Assembly (NCBI RefSeq): GCF_002205635.1 | Contig: NZ_NISJ01000011.1 | Coordinates: forward strand, 81,396 to 145,395 | Direction: 5' to 3' | Length of the DNA stretch: 64,000 nucleotides | DNA from: Sphingopyxis witflariensis | Lineage (GTDB): Bacteria; Pseudomonadota; Alphaproteobacteria; Sphingomonadales; Sphingomonadaceae | In this document: positions 9,401 to 18,527 of the stretch, piece by piece | How positions within the stretch are numbered: position 1 is the stretch's first letter | Layout: each line of letters starts with the position of its first letter | The notes under the pieces: generated by a model | What the model was told of the DNA's origin: nothing | Database searches by the model: none | What the model saw: the letters and a program-made list of their open reading frames with translations, nothing else | Translations under genes and position numbers: made by a program

Positions 9401-12400
9401 CGAACCCGGATCGCCGACGAGCGTATCGTCGAAATTTCCGCCCTGAATCACGCCATCGATCGAACCTTGCGGATTGGCGACGACATGATCCGTGGTCTGG
9501 CCGGTCGCGTCACCGGTCGCCGAGCCGATGACCAGCAGCGGGGCTGCCGTCGTGATCGCCAGAGATCCCTGCGCCGTATCACCGTCGCCATCGACGATGG
9601 TGACCGGAACATTGAAATTCACCGGATTTTCGGTCTGCACAGCCGCGCCGAAATCGCCGATCTTGAAGGTATCGCCGCCAGCATGGTGGAATTCGATGCT
9701 GTTATATCCGTCGGCAGTGAAGCCCGCGAGACGAGTATCGGCCGTCACCCCGGTGACGGTCGCTTGGCCGCCACTGAAGCTGACGGTATAGCTCTGCCCG
9801 CCCACACTATACGTACCGTTGGCAGTCACAAAGACCGTCACGCCGTTGAAGCTGATCGCGACCTTGTTAATCGTATCCTGGACGCCATCGCCGACGTCAT
9901 TGTCGGTGTCGATGTCATCGCGCGCAACGAGCCGGACGCTGGAACTGGTTTGGATATTAGAGAACAGCGCCGACGCCCCGTTCGCGGTGTAGTGCGAATC
10001 AAAGGCGTGGTTTTGATTGGCCAGCGGCCCATAGTCATTGTTGCCGGGCGATCCAGTGAGATCCACGACGAAATCGAGGCGCACCGCTTCGTTCGTTCCG
10101 ACGCTATTGCCACTGGAAACACCGGTGTTGGTGGCATTTGCGTTCATCGTGCCGCCGTCGGCCCCATTGGTCATCGGCGTGATCAGGACGTCTTGGCTGT
10201 CGTTGTCGCCCGGCTTCACAAAGCCGATCCATGCGGTGTTGCCGCCGACGAAATCATAGCCGCCATCGTTGAAATCGACCGTTACTGTCGAATCGAGCTT
10301 TTGGACCATCTGAACCTGATACTGGTCGGCATGGCCGGCAGGCTGCAGGCGGATGATGAACACATCGTCGCCATTGGGCTTTTCGGCGGTCAGGACGGTG
10401 CCATTCGCCGAAATCGTATAGGTCAGCGCCTGGCTGCCCGACGTCAGATTCTGCGCCTGGAGCGCCGCGACCGTCGCCGCCGTAAAGATCACACTGCCCG
10501 GACCGTCGCCGCCATAATTATTGTCGACGTCACCATCGGTGTCGAGCGACTGATAGACCGACGAGCCAGGTGCGTTCAGCAGCTGCGCATTGAGCGGTGC
10601 GATGGCGATCGGCGAGTCATCTTCGAGCCCGATGGTCAGCGCGGATGCATTGGTGACGGTCGTCGTGCCGTCGTTGACATTGACCGGTACCACCAGCGAC
10701 AGCGCGTCTTCGAGCGTCGTGTTGGGATGATCGATCGGACCCAGCAACGACACGGTGAAGTTACCGCCATTGTCGATCGCCACGCTGATGATCGTGTCGG
10801 CGCCGACCTTGCCCAGCAGAAGCTGCGGGTTGGTCGTATCCCAGACGATCGGCTGGCCACCCGACGACAATGCAGTCGCGGGCGCGCCAAGGGAGAAGGT
10901 CAGCGGATCGCCATCGGGATCGGTCGCCACGATCGTTCCGGTACGGACCGTGAGGTTGGTCGTATCCACGGTTCCAGTCGCATCGGGGAAGCCGCCGGCC
11001 AGTCCTTCGTCCGATACGGCGGTCGTTGCCGTTCCTATCGTCGGCAGGTCGTTAGAGCCGTTGATCGTAATCGTCAGCGTCGTCGTCGTCCGGTCGCCGT
11101 CGCCATCGGTAAGCGTATAGGTGAAGGTCTCGGTCAGCGATTCGCTCGCTCCGAGCGCCTGCACCGTCGCATTGCCGTTGTTCAGCGTATAGGTGTAGCC
11201 GCCACTGGCGTTCAGCGTGAGCGAGCCATAGGATCCTGCGACCGCCGCGCCGACATTGCCCGTTACATCACCCGCCGGCGTACCGGCAGCAACGCCTGAC
11301 ACGGCCGCGCCATCAGCACCCGCCGTGTCGGCGCTTCCCGGCGCGTTGGTCGTGCCAACGCCGGTCACGACATTGCCGGTTGCAACACTTGCCGTGTCTT
11401 CGATCACGCTGTCCGTGTCGGCACGCGCCGTCGGGACATCGTCGATGATATTGATCGTGACCGTGCCGCCGACGCTGTTCCCGTTAGCGTCGGTCGCGGT
11501 GTAGTTGAACACACGCACACCATTTTCGGTGGTGATGTCATTGTCGAGCGTCGCACCGTCGAACGCCGATTTCAGCGTGTAGGTGTATGTGCCATTAGCG
11601 TTGAGCACAAACTTGCCGAGCGCATCTTCGACGGTTTGCGGCGCGTAAGTGATGCCGGGGCCCGTCACGGCCAGCGCGCCCGTCACCGTTTCCGTGGTGG
11701 CGGCAGGATTGCTGCCAACAACGGTGCCCGCCGCGACGTCATTGCCGTCCGCGACCAGATCGAGTCCGGCCTCGTCCACCGTCTTCGTCTGGTTGTCGGG
11801 TGCCAGCGTTACCGGCTGGATTGTGATCGTCAGCGTCGTGGTCGACGTGTCTCCGTCAGCGTCGCGGATCGTGTAGACAAAGGTGTCGGTGACAACAGTC
11901 GACGTCGTGTTCGGCTTGGCATCATAGCTGTAGGTGCCGTCGGCATTGAGCGTCAGATCGCCACGCGCGGTCGAGATCACCGAGCCGGTGCCAGTGGTGA
12001 CCGGCGTCGTCGTATCGCCGCCGGCAACCCGTACGCCAACAACCCCGCCAGCAGGCGACGTCGTCGCCGCACCATCGGCGCCGAACACATCGTCATTGTC
12101 GGTCAGCACATTGCCGGTCGCGACTGCACCTTCGATGACCGAGTTCGTATCAGCATTCGCCGACGGACCATCATCGAGGAAGCTGATCTGGTCGCCGATC
12201 TCGGTCTTCGCCGTCGCCGTATCGTCGTCGCCGTCCTTGATCGTCACCGTCGCGCTGATCAGCCCATTGAGCGTCAGCGCGTCATTGTGAAGCGCCACCC
12301 CGCCGTCCTGAAGATGCTCGAGCGCAACAAGCTGCTGCACCGTCAGCGTGCCATCGGCGTTGATCGTCACCGTGAAGGCATCGCGAACCACGCCGCCGCC

Positions 12401-15400
12401 ATCGGTGTAGCGACCAACAATCGTCGTCGACGAGGTTTCGAACAGCGTGATCGCAAAGTCGCCCACCGCCGTCACGATGCCGCTCGCGACACTCGTGCCG
12501 CCACCGCTCAGTTCGATACCGTAAACCGCCGCACCCGTCGCCGCCGCGCCATCGGCGCCATAAGCCAGAGACGCCGCAATAACCGCCGTCGCCGACGTCA
12601 CCGTGTCGAAGCCGCTCGTTTCGTCAAGCGTCACGCTGCCCCCGCCGGCAACATTGCTGATCGTCGGACCGTCATCGTCGAAGCGGATCTGCGCCGATAT
12701 ATCAATCGTGCCCGAAGTCGCGGTGTCGCCATCACTGTCGGTCGCGGTGACCACCACGCCCAGCGTGTTCGCCAGCAACTGAACCATATCGTCGGGGTTC
12801 GCCGCATTGGGATGGTCGAGCGACAGATATTGCTCGACCGTAACCACACCCGTCGTCGGGTTGATCGCAATCGCGAAGGCGGCCTGCCCGGCAAACGCGC
12901 CGCCACTGACCTGACCCACAATCACATTGCCGTCCAGAACGAGGTTGATCGCCGACCCGTCGGTAACCGTGAGGCCCGACGTCGCATTGGTGACCGCCAG
13001 CGCATAGGTCAGCGCGTTGCTCGCAGCCGCGCCGTCAGCGCCATAAACCGGGGTCGCCGTGACAACCGCCGTACCCGACGTCGCGGTGCTGATCGCACCC
13101 GTGCCGCCGACATTCGGATCATCGCCCTTGACGATCGCACCGGTGTTGATGGTCGCAGCCACGCTGCTCGTCGCGCTCTCGTCGTTCAGGACAAGTGCGG
13201 CGCCCGATGCGCTCGCGGTAACCGACGGACCATCATCGAGGAAGCTGATCTGGTCGCCGATCTCGGTCTTCGCCGTCGCCGTATCGTCGTCGCCGTCCTT
13301 GATCGTCACCGTCGCGCTGATCAGCCCATTGAGCGTCAGCGCGTCATTGTGAAGCGCCACCCCGCCGTCCTGAAGATGCTCGAGCGCAACAAGCTGCTGC
13401 ACCGTCAGCGTGCCATCGGCGTTGATCGTCACCGTGAAGGCATCGCGAACCACGCCGCCGCCATCGGTGTAGCGACCAACAATCGTCGTCGACGAGGTTT
13501 CGAACAGCGTGATCGCAAAGTCGCCCACCGCCGTCACGATGCCGCTCGCGACACTCGTGCCGCCACCGCTCAGTTCGATACCGTAAACCGCCGCACCCGT
13601 CGCCGCCGCGCCATCGGCGCCATAAGCCAGAGACGCCGCAATAACCGCCGTCGCCGACGTCACCGTGTCGAAGCCGCTCGTTTCGTCAAGCGTCACGCTG
13701 CCCCCGCCGGCAACATTGCTGATCGTCGGGATGTCGTCGACGATCGTGACGCCGAACGAGCCCGGCGCCGCAGTGCCGTCGCTGTCGGTCACGGTGAAGC
13801 CGATACCCGACAAAATGTCAGTGTCTTCACTGCCCGCGACGGCCTGATCGATCGCCTGCGACAGCGTAACCGTATAGCCATAGGTAACCTGGGTCGCGCC
13901 GGGGCCGGCGGTCGGAGTGGTCAGCGCGACGCGGATCACCTCATTGCCTGCAACCGAACCGACGAGATCATCGCCAACCTTCTCAAAGGTCACCGCGACG
14001 CCATTGACGGTCAACTGCGTATCAAGCCCAGCACCGTAGTTGAGGACGAGCGAACCCGCCAGCGTTCCCGGCACGTCGCTACCGAAATCGACGGTGAGCG
14101 AACCATTGGCGGTCGCGAGGCCGGTGGAAGTGACTTCGCCGGCCAAGCCATTGTCGGCATTGGCACCCGGCAGGCCGTCTTCATCGACGACGACATTGGC
14201 GGGGTTGCGGAATTGCGGCGCAGAATCGGCAACCAGCGTGATCGTCGCGGTGGCGACCGACGTGTCGCCGTCGCCATCGGTGATCTGATATTGGAAGCTG
14301 ACTTCGCCGGTCTCTTGCGCCGTCGGCGTGTAAGTGAAGCTGCCGTCATCATTATAAACAAGCGTCCCGGCGCCCGTGAGCGAATCCGCGACCAGTTCCA
14401 CTGCCGAAGGCTGGACACTGTCCGCGCCCTGCACGTCGTTGGCGAGCACGTTGATCGTCACCGGCTGGTTTTCTAGCGACTGAGTCACGCCGTCATCGGC
14501 GGCCGCCGGAACATCGTCCGTGATGCGAATGTCGATATTGGCGCTGGCGGTGCTGCCGTCGATGTCGGTGACGGTGACGCCGACACTATCCGTGAGACCA
14601 TCCTGGCCCTGCGCCGGATGGTCGGTGCGGTTGTCGGTCAGGGTGTAGGTGTAGGTAAAGGTGCCGCCGATCACCGATCCGTCTTGGCCCGTCACCGGGG
14701 TGAAGCCGGTGATGTCGAGCTTGCCATAAGCAGTCGTCACCGATTGCGGCGTAAATGTGCCATTGCCGACGACGAGTGTCAGCGGGGCGCCGAGCGGTAC
14801 GCCGTTGAAGCTGTCGAGCACAACCGTACCCATGCCGTCAGGGGTGGCGACCGAGAAGCTGTCACTGTCGGCCACGCCGTCGGGCGTCGTGTCCGACCCG
14901 GCGGCTTCGCCGACGCGCGCGGCCAGATCGTCTTCATCGACGCGGAGTTCCGAGCCCTCGGCATCAAGCCCACGGATCGTCACGCCGTCGTTGGCGCCGT
15001 TGATCGTGATCGTCAGCGTCGCGGGCGAAGTATCGCCATCGCCGTCGGTGATCGTATAAGTGAAAGTTTCGGTCAGCGTCTCGCCTGCCGACAGCCCCTG
15101 CACCGGCTGCGCCTGATTGTTCAGCACATAAGTGTAGCTGCCGTCGCTGTTGAGCGTCAGCGTGCCATAGGTGGTCGGGAAACCTTCGCCGATCGTGCCC
15201 CCCGTCACAGCGGTGACAGTCGCGCCATCGGCGCCCTGAACATCCTTCGCGCCGTCGGTGGCATTGGTGTCCGTGCCGCCTGCGCCGGTCAGTACATTGC
15301 CATCGGCGGTCGGCGGATTGTCGCCGTTGCCGTCGTCTTCGGTTACGCTGTCGGCATCATTCGCCGCCGCCGGAACGTCGTCGATGATGCGGACGTCGAG

Positions 15401-17905
15401 GCTCGCATTACCGGTCGATCCATCGCTGTCGGTGACGACCACCGCAAAGCTGTCGGTGACATTGTCCTCACCCTGCGCAGGGTGCGTCAGCGTGTTGTCC
15501 GAAAGGACATATTCATAGGTGAAGGTTCCGCCAATCACCGATCCGTCGGTACCGACAACCGGCGTAAAGCCGGTGATGTTGACGACCCCGAGTGGGCTAT
15601 TGGCAGTGCCTGCCGTGAAGACGCCATTCGTCACGACCTGCGTGCCGCCGATCGTCACATTGCCGAGCCCGTCGGGGGTCGACACGGTGAAGGTTCCCGG
15701 CTGGGTCAGCGCCGCCGCATCGGGCGACGAACCATCGATCAGATTATCCTCGTCGACGGTGACCTCGCCGCCTTCGACGTTCAGACCGTTGATCGCCACC
15801 CCGTCGTTGGCGCCGTTGATTGTGATCGTCAGCGTCGCCGTGCTGGTGTCGCCGTCGCCGTCGGTGATCGTGTAGGTGAAGGTCTCGGTCAGCGTTTCGC
15901 CGACCGACAGGCCCTGCACCGGCTGCGCGTCATTGTTCAGCACATAGGCATAACTGCCGTCAGCGTTCAGCGTCAGCGTGCCATAAGCGGCGGCAAAAGC
16001 CTGCCCAACCGTGCCGCCGGTCACCGCAGTAACGGTCGCACCGTCGGCGCCTTGAACGTCGGCAGCCCCGTCGGTGCCGTTGGCGTCGCTTCCACCCACG
16101 CCGGTCAGTACATTGCCGTCGGCGGTCGGCGGATTTTCTCCGCTTCCGCCATCTTCGGTCACGCTATCGACGTCGTTTACCGCCGTCGGGGCGTCGTCGA
16201 TGATCCGGATGGTGAGATCGCCCTCGGCCGCGTCGCCGTCGAGGTCGGTCACGACGACGTCGAAGGTGACATTGGTGCCGCTGTTGTTCAGCGTATTGTC
16301 GTTCAGCGTGTAGGTATAATTGATCGCGCCCTGGCCGGTCGCGGGGTCATAACTATAGCTGTTGATTACCAGCGTGCCCGTTGCGTCGGCGAAAATCTGT
16401 TGCGGCAGCGCTCCGGGGTTGACCGCAACGCCGTTGATCGAGACGCTACCGACGCCGTCGGGCGAGACGAAGGTGAGCGTGTCGGTCGCGGTTTCGGAAC
16501 CGCCATCGAACGCCGAGCCGGCGGGTTCGCCTGCGCGCGGCGCAAGTCCCGATTCCGCCACATCGGAGGTCGGTCCGTCGGTGCGAATAAAGGAGATGAC
16601 GCTGGGGCTGTCGCCGATCGAGATCGTCAGCGTCGCCGTCGACGTGTCACCATCGCCGTCGGTCAACCGATAGGTAAAGACGTCGCTGACGCCGCCCGGG
16701 GTGTTGACGTTGCGGACATAGCTGTAGTTGCCCTGCGCATCGATCGTCAGCGTGCCATATTGGCCCTGGACCACGCCGCCCGGTGCCGCAAACTCCGTCC
16801 CGGTCGTACCCGCACGGATTCCGGTAAGCGAGGCGCCATCTGCGCCCGGCGTATCCGCACCGGCAGCCCCGCTGGTGGTGCCCGTGCCCACAGGTACATT
16901 GCCCGTTTCGGGAGCGAAGGTACCGGCAGCGACCGTATCGGTGTCGGGACGAGCGATCGGCGCGTCGTCGATGATCGAGATGGTCAGGTCGGCGGTCGCG
17001 GCGTCGCCGTCGCGGTCGGTAACCACCACCGCGAATACATCGGTTACATTGTTGTTCGCATTGGTGTTGTCAGTCAGCGTGTAGCTATAACCGATATTGC
17101 CCGCTGCAATGCTGGTGATGGTCAGCTGACCGATCGGGGTCGTGATGACCTGCCCGACTGCGGTGATCGCGACGCCGTTCAGCGTAACCGACCCCGCCCC
17201 ATCGGGCGTGTTGAACAGGATCGATCCCGTCACCGTTTCGCTGTTGGCCGCGCTGTTGCTGCCCGCCGACTCATTGCCGCGCGCCGGAAGCCCGGCTTCA
17301 TTGACGTTTGCAGTGGCGTTGACCGATCCCGCCGGTTGGTCGGGTGTCACGATAACGACTGTCGGATCCTCTTCCTCCGGAATCGCCGGGAGGAGTTCCC
17401 TGTCTTCGGGCTGCGGGAAAGCAAGCTCGGTGTAGGGCAACAGATCACCGAGCGCATAGGGATCCTGAATCGCGCCTTCGGGGTCGGCAAAATTGCCGCC
17501 CGAACTGCGGACGCCGGCTTCGGGATTGAGGTCGCCCAGATTTTCCAGCAGCTGCGCGACCGTGCTCGCGGGCACCGTGTCGCCATCGACGACGATCGAG
17601 GGAATGTCGATCGCGCCATTGGGAATGATCATGACCTGACCATTCGGCAAGGTGATGATCAGATCTGTCCCGGAAACCGTAATGTCGTCGATCGACACGC
17701 CGGCGGGCAGGACGATGCGCCCACTCGCGTCGGGAACAAGAATTGCCTGGATCGCCAGCGTTATGGCCGATGCCGTCGCTGTAACGCTCGCCGATGCGGC
17801 GAGCAATTCGCTCCCCCCGACCGCCTGGTTCGCCTGTTCAGTTGACACGCCATCGCGCTGCGGGCCAGCCATTCCATCGCGGGCCGGGTTGTCAAAAGCG
17901 TCCAT
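6482..17905 (-). CDS. Giant secreted adhesin: T1SS-143/VCBS-type repeats, VWA domain, RTX repeats
   Basis: Predicted biofilm or attachment protein of 3807 aa exported by the adjacent type I system. ATG at 17905 has GAGGGAAA upstream. The N-terminal ~130 residues (LVPDASGRIVLPAGVSID, ITLPNGQVMIIPNG) resemble the module that retains LapA-like proteins. No [TAP]AAG cleavage motif for a LapG protease was seen there. From about residue 170 to 2000 there are tandem ~140-200-aa repeats, each ending in DGDGDTSTATLTITI-like or DDxP motifs. A von Willebrand A domain with DSSGSM lies near residue 2850. RTX-type GNDxIxGGxGxD repeats lie near 3150-3220, and EF-hand-like DxNGDGxxD segments near 3450-3520. 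The C-terminus is acidic and alanine-rich, fitting a type I signal. Two internal blocks are near-perfect copies (listed separately). Composition is low in cysteine and rich in D, G, T, N, as in this family. Confidence 0.92.
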   Translation of the reverse strand: MDAFDNPARDGMAGPQRDGVSTEQANQAVGGSELLAASASVTATASAITLAIQAILVPDASGRIVLPAGVSIDDITVSGTDLIITLPNGQVMIIPNGAIDIPSIVVDGDTVPASTVAQLLENLGDLNPEAGVRSSGGNFADPEGAIQDPYALGDLLPYTELAFPQPEDRELLPAIPEEEDPTVVIVTPDQPAGSVNATANVNEAGLPARGNESAGSNSAANSETVTGSILFNTPDGAGSVTLNGVAITAVGQVITTPIGQLTITSIAAGNIGYSYTLTDNTNANNNVTDVFAVVVTDRDGDAATADLTISIIDDAPIARPDTDTVAAGTFAPETGNVPVGTGTTSGAAGADTPGADGASLTGIRAGTTGTEFAAPGGVVQGQYGTLTIDAQGNYSYVRNVNTPGGVSDVFTYRLTDGDGDTSTATLTISIGDSPSVISFIRTDGPTSDVAESGLAPRAGEPAGSAFDGGSETATDTLTFVSPDGVGSVSINGVAVNPGALPQQIFADATGTLVINSYSYDPATGQGAINYTYTLNDNTLNNSGTNVTFDVVVTDLDGDAAEGDLTIRIIDDAPTAVNDVDSVTEDGGSGENPPTADGNVLTGVGGSDANGTDGAADVQGADGATVTAVTGGTVGQAFAAAYGTLTLNADGSYAYVLNNDAQPVQGLSVGETLTETFTYTITDGDGDTSTATLTITINGANDGVAINGLNVEGGEVTVDEDNLIDGSSPDAAALTQPGTFTVSTPDGLGNVTIGGTQVVTNGVFTAGTANSPLGVVNITGFTPVVGTDGSVIGGTFTYEYVLSDNTLTHPAQGEDNVTDSFAVVVTDSDGSTGNASLDVRIIDDVPAAANDADSVTEDDGNGDNPPTADGNVLTGAGGTDTNATDGAKDVQGADGATVTAVTGGTIGEGFPTTYGTLTLNSDGSYTYVLNNQAQPVQGLSAGETLTETFTYTITDGDGDTSPATLTITINGANDGVTIRGLDAEGSELRVDEDDLAARVGEAAGSDTTPDGVADSDSFSVATPDGMGTVVLDSFNGVPLGAPLTLVVGNGTFTPQSVTTAYGKLDITGFTPVTGQDGSVIGGTFTYTYTLTDNRTDHPAQGQDGLTDSVGVTVTDIDGSTASANIDIRITDDVPAAADDGVTQSLENQPVTINVLANDVQGADSVQPSAVELVADSLTGAGTLVYNDDGSFTYTPTAQETGEVSFQYQITDGDGDTSVATATITLVADSAPQFRNPANVVVDEDGLPGANADNGLAGEVTSTGLATANGSLTVDFGSDVPGTLAGSLVLNYGAGLDTQLTVNGVAVTFEKVGDDLVGSVAGNEVIRVALTTPTAGPGATQVTYGYTVTLSQAIDQAVAGSEDTDILSGIGFTVTDSDGTAAPGSFGVTIVDDIPTISNVAGGGSVTLDETSGFDTVTSATAVIAASLAYGADGAAATGAAVYGIELSGGGTSVASGIVTAVGDFAITLFETSSTTIVGRYTDGGGVVRDAFTVTINADGTLTVQQLVALEHLQDGGVALHNDALTLNGLISATVTIKDGDDDTATAKTEIGDQISFLDDGPSVTASASGAALVLNDESATSSVAATINTGAIVKGDDPNVGGTGAISTATSGTAVVTATPVYGADGAAASNALTYALAVTNATSGLTVTDGSAINLVLDGNVIVGQVSGGAFAGQAAFAIAINPTTGVVTVEQYLSLDHPNAANPDDMVQLLANTLGVVVTATDSDGDTATSGTIDISAQIRFDDDGPTISNVAGGGSVTLDETSGFDTVTSATAVIAASLAYGADGAAATGAAVYGIELSGGGTSVASGIVTAVGDFAITLFETSSTTIVGRYTDGGGVVRDAFTVTINADGTLTVQQLVALEHLQDGGVALHNDALTLNGLISATVTIKDGDDDTATAKTEIGDQISFLDDGPSANADTNSVIEGAVATGNVLTDNDDVFGADGAATTSPAGGVVGVRVAGGDTTTPVTTGTGSVISTARGDLTLNADGTYSYDAKPNTTSTVVTDTFVYTIRDADGDTSTTTLTITIQPVTLAPDNQTKTVDEAGLDLVADGNDVAAGTVVGSNPAATTETVTGALAVTGPGITYAPQTVEDALGKFVLNANGTYTYTLKSAFDGATLDNDITTENGVRVFNYTATDANGNSVGGTVTINIIDDVPTARADTDSVIEDTASVATGNVVTGVGTTNAPGSADTAGADGAAVSGVAAGTPAGDVTGNVGAAVAGSYGSLTLNASGGYTYTLNNGNATVQALGASESLTETFTYTLTDGDGDRTTTTLTITINGSNDLPTIGTATTAVSDEGLAGGFPDATGTVDTTNLTVRTGTIVATDPDGDPLTFSLGAPATALSSGGQPIVWDTTNPQLLLGKVGADTIISVAIDNGGNFTVSLLGPIDHPNTTLEDALSLVVPVNVNDGTTTVTNASALTIGLEDDSPIAIAPLNAQLLNAPGSSVYQSLDTDGDVDNNYGGDGPGSVIFTAATVAALQAQNLTSGSQALTYTISANGTVLTAEKPNGDDVFIIRLQPAGHADQYQVQMVQKLDSTVTVDFNDGGYDFVGGNTAWIGFVKPGDNDSQDVLITPMTNGADGGTMNANATNTGVSSGNSVGTNEAVRLDFVVDLTGSPGNNDYGPLANQNHAFDSHYTANGASALFSNIQTSSSVRLVARDDIDTDNDVGDGVQDTINKVAISFNGVTVFVTANGTYSVGGQSYTVSFSGGQATVTGVTADTRLAGFTADGYNSIEFHHAGGDTFKIGDFGAAVQTENPVNFNVPVTIVDGDGDTAQGSLAITTAAPLLVIGSATGDATGQTTDHVVANPQGSIDGVIQGGNFDDTLVGDPGSVTITEGQQANVVLVLDSSGSMTDQITFGGGSISRMQALKNGVNALIDSLSQSGAQDVRITVIDFDAAGTNLGTFNLIVNGVVQASQITLAKAAVNGMTASGGTNYEDGLQDALTWINGGLGIPGADVNKVVFVSDGNPTLWNNGGDGSEDSDNVQDAMNQILGTDGSNEPQQILATGYSIDAIGVNVNGTLLTRLGNVEDGNASGGTGSASNATSAEQLASILQNLGGSTDLAAAGNDVVNGGDGADVIFGDVLFTDALATELGVSLPAGSGWAVFQTLEGRPNAESLDPAGNGANWNRQDTIAYIRANHAILGQESGRTAGNDVINGGAGNDIIYGQEGNDTIDGGDGDDFINGGSGNGTITGGTGNDAIIASTGDGSIVNAGTGADTVTIKVAALTARNWTVDLGNGDGAADTIVFKHDAVNPANNTLVTVSSFNVVQDKIAIAVSGTSETDGSFLTVTAGQTDIGAGVEIIELVNNAWVTTSLGNDGDGSTIEGFIQAATDDIPNGTYTFIVYSNTSGTANAGIYSVTINDNTNPGNSGMTVEHIMTINGVGYGNLTAANFVGAADPIILDLNGDGYSFGPTAAFDINADGAADRVTWNSSNDGILAVDLDGNGKIDSGTEIFTPGFGGGNFANGVAALASLDDNGDGVVDANDAAFAKLLVWRDANADGVSDAGELSSLTDQGITSISTGAVATEEFIDGQAVTAHGSFTRADGSKGDYIEVQLDTQLGARGADREAEDAQRSAGNQALTASLVAASLVAMAQGAQAQTETEDKPVAHDLPTPLPVDDAAAHSASVVPAETAPIGGEDLSATKDAAPASTSTSSHSDDASAAPASIEDGQGNIASDDQGAADTNASDALFDMVSVHADSPMDGLLTLGLIAAGQAAAETADATVKGAAAEAVLAEVLKGGSVDHLIDAVVGGESQHAANDDAANVDLAQLLNVKVPADMGAFAHQSVEHDLHQAAPHV
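12160..12667. repeat. 508-bp direct repeat, copy 1, inside the adhesin gene
   Basis: This block and the one at 13222-13729 read the same by eye at every line compared (offset 1062 bp). It encodes about 169 residues from NVAGGGSVTLDETSGF to IGDQISFLDDGPS (about residues 1746-1915 of the adhesin). Other repeats in the gene are clearly diverged in DNA, so these two are a recent duplication or are kept alike by gene conversion. Confidence 0.9.
13222..13729. repeat. 508-bp direct repeat, copy 2, inside the adhesin gene
   Basis: Second copy of the block at 12160-12667, same orientation, encoding about residues 1392-1561. The boundaries are where the two sequences stop matching (base before 13222 and after 13729). 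Recombination between copies would delete an in-frame 1062-bp segment (354 codons) and shorten the adhesin without breaking the reading frame. Confidence 0.9.
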
Positions 17906-18521
17906 GTCTGTTTCCCTCGCATACGTCGCAACTTGCGCCCAAACGGCACAGTAAAATCCATAACAATTCGGTGCGACCCATCAGTCCGACGACTCGGACT
18001 ATCCCCATCCACTAGAAAAACATGCTTTTCCCGGACTCCGCAAGCACGTTAACACATTTTTACGGGCGCGAAACTTACTCTGAATGCAAGTCCCACACCC
18101 TCGTTCAGCCAAAGAAAATATTTATAATATTCAGATAGTTGAGTTAATAAAAATCGAATGCCGGGGCCGCGCAGATGACGCAAAACTGTCCCGATCCGAG
18201 CCATAAAATGTTACGGTTTGCCGCATTTTCTTGCCCTCAAAAAGCGGGCGCAGACGCGAATCTTAATGTCGCGCGACAGAATCGCCATGAGGCCTGGTAG
18301 TAATAATCGCACTTCATACTGTAATAATATTACGAACCCTGGAGAAAAATTCCCCGGCGCAATACCGGCCAAAGGCACTTTTTCGGGTCCGCCATATATA
18401 TATGCTGGACCTCTGGCAGAGAGCGTCGTGCCACCTCAACCCGACGGCACGCTGTTAACCGCGACGGTCGCAGCGGCAATGCAATATTAACATTGTTAAG
18501 CGATGACGGTTCGCAAAGGAG
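17906..18521. other. Long intergenic region between divergent adhesin and PilZ genes
   Basis: About 0.6 kb with lower GC than its surroundings, notably AT-rich around 18095-18160 and 18300-18350. It must hold the promoter and leader of the leftward adhesin and the promoter of the rightward PilZ gene. I could not identify a convincing sigma-70 pair or operator by eye. A 90-codon open frame at 18218-18490 has no protein-like character and is not called. Confidence 0.5.
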
Positions 18522-18527
18522 ATGGTT

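Noticed and set aside
12160..13729. CRISPR-like array
   Set aside because: Repeats in this window are long coding repeats; no short regularly spaced repeats with unique spacers were found anywhere, and no cas genes.
9248..17845. Very long plus-strand open frames opposite the adhesin (683, 946 and 1075 codons)
   Set aside because: They mirror the repetitive, high-GC adhesin codons on the other strand, are rich in Arg/Asp/Ile repeats, lack ribosome sites and known motifs.
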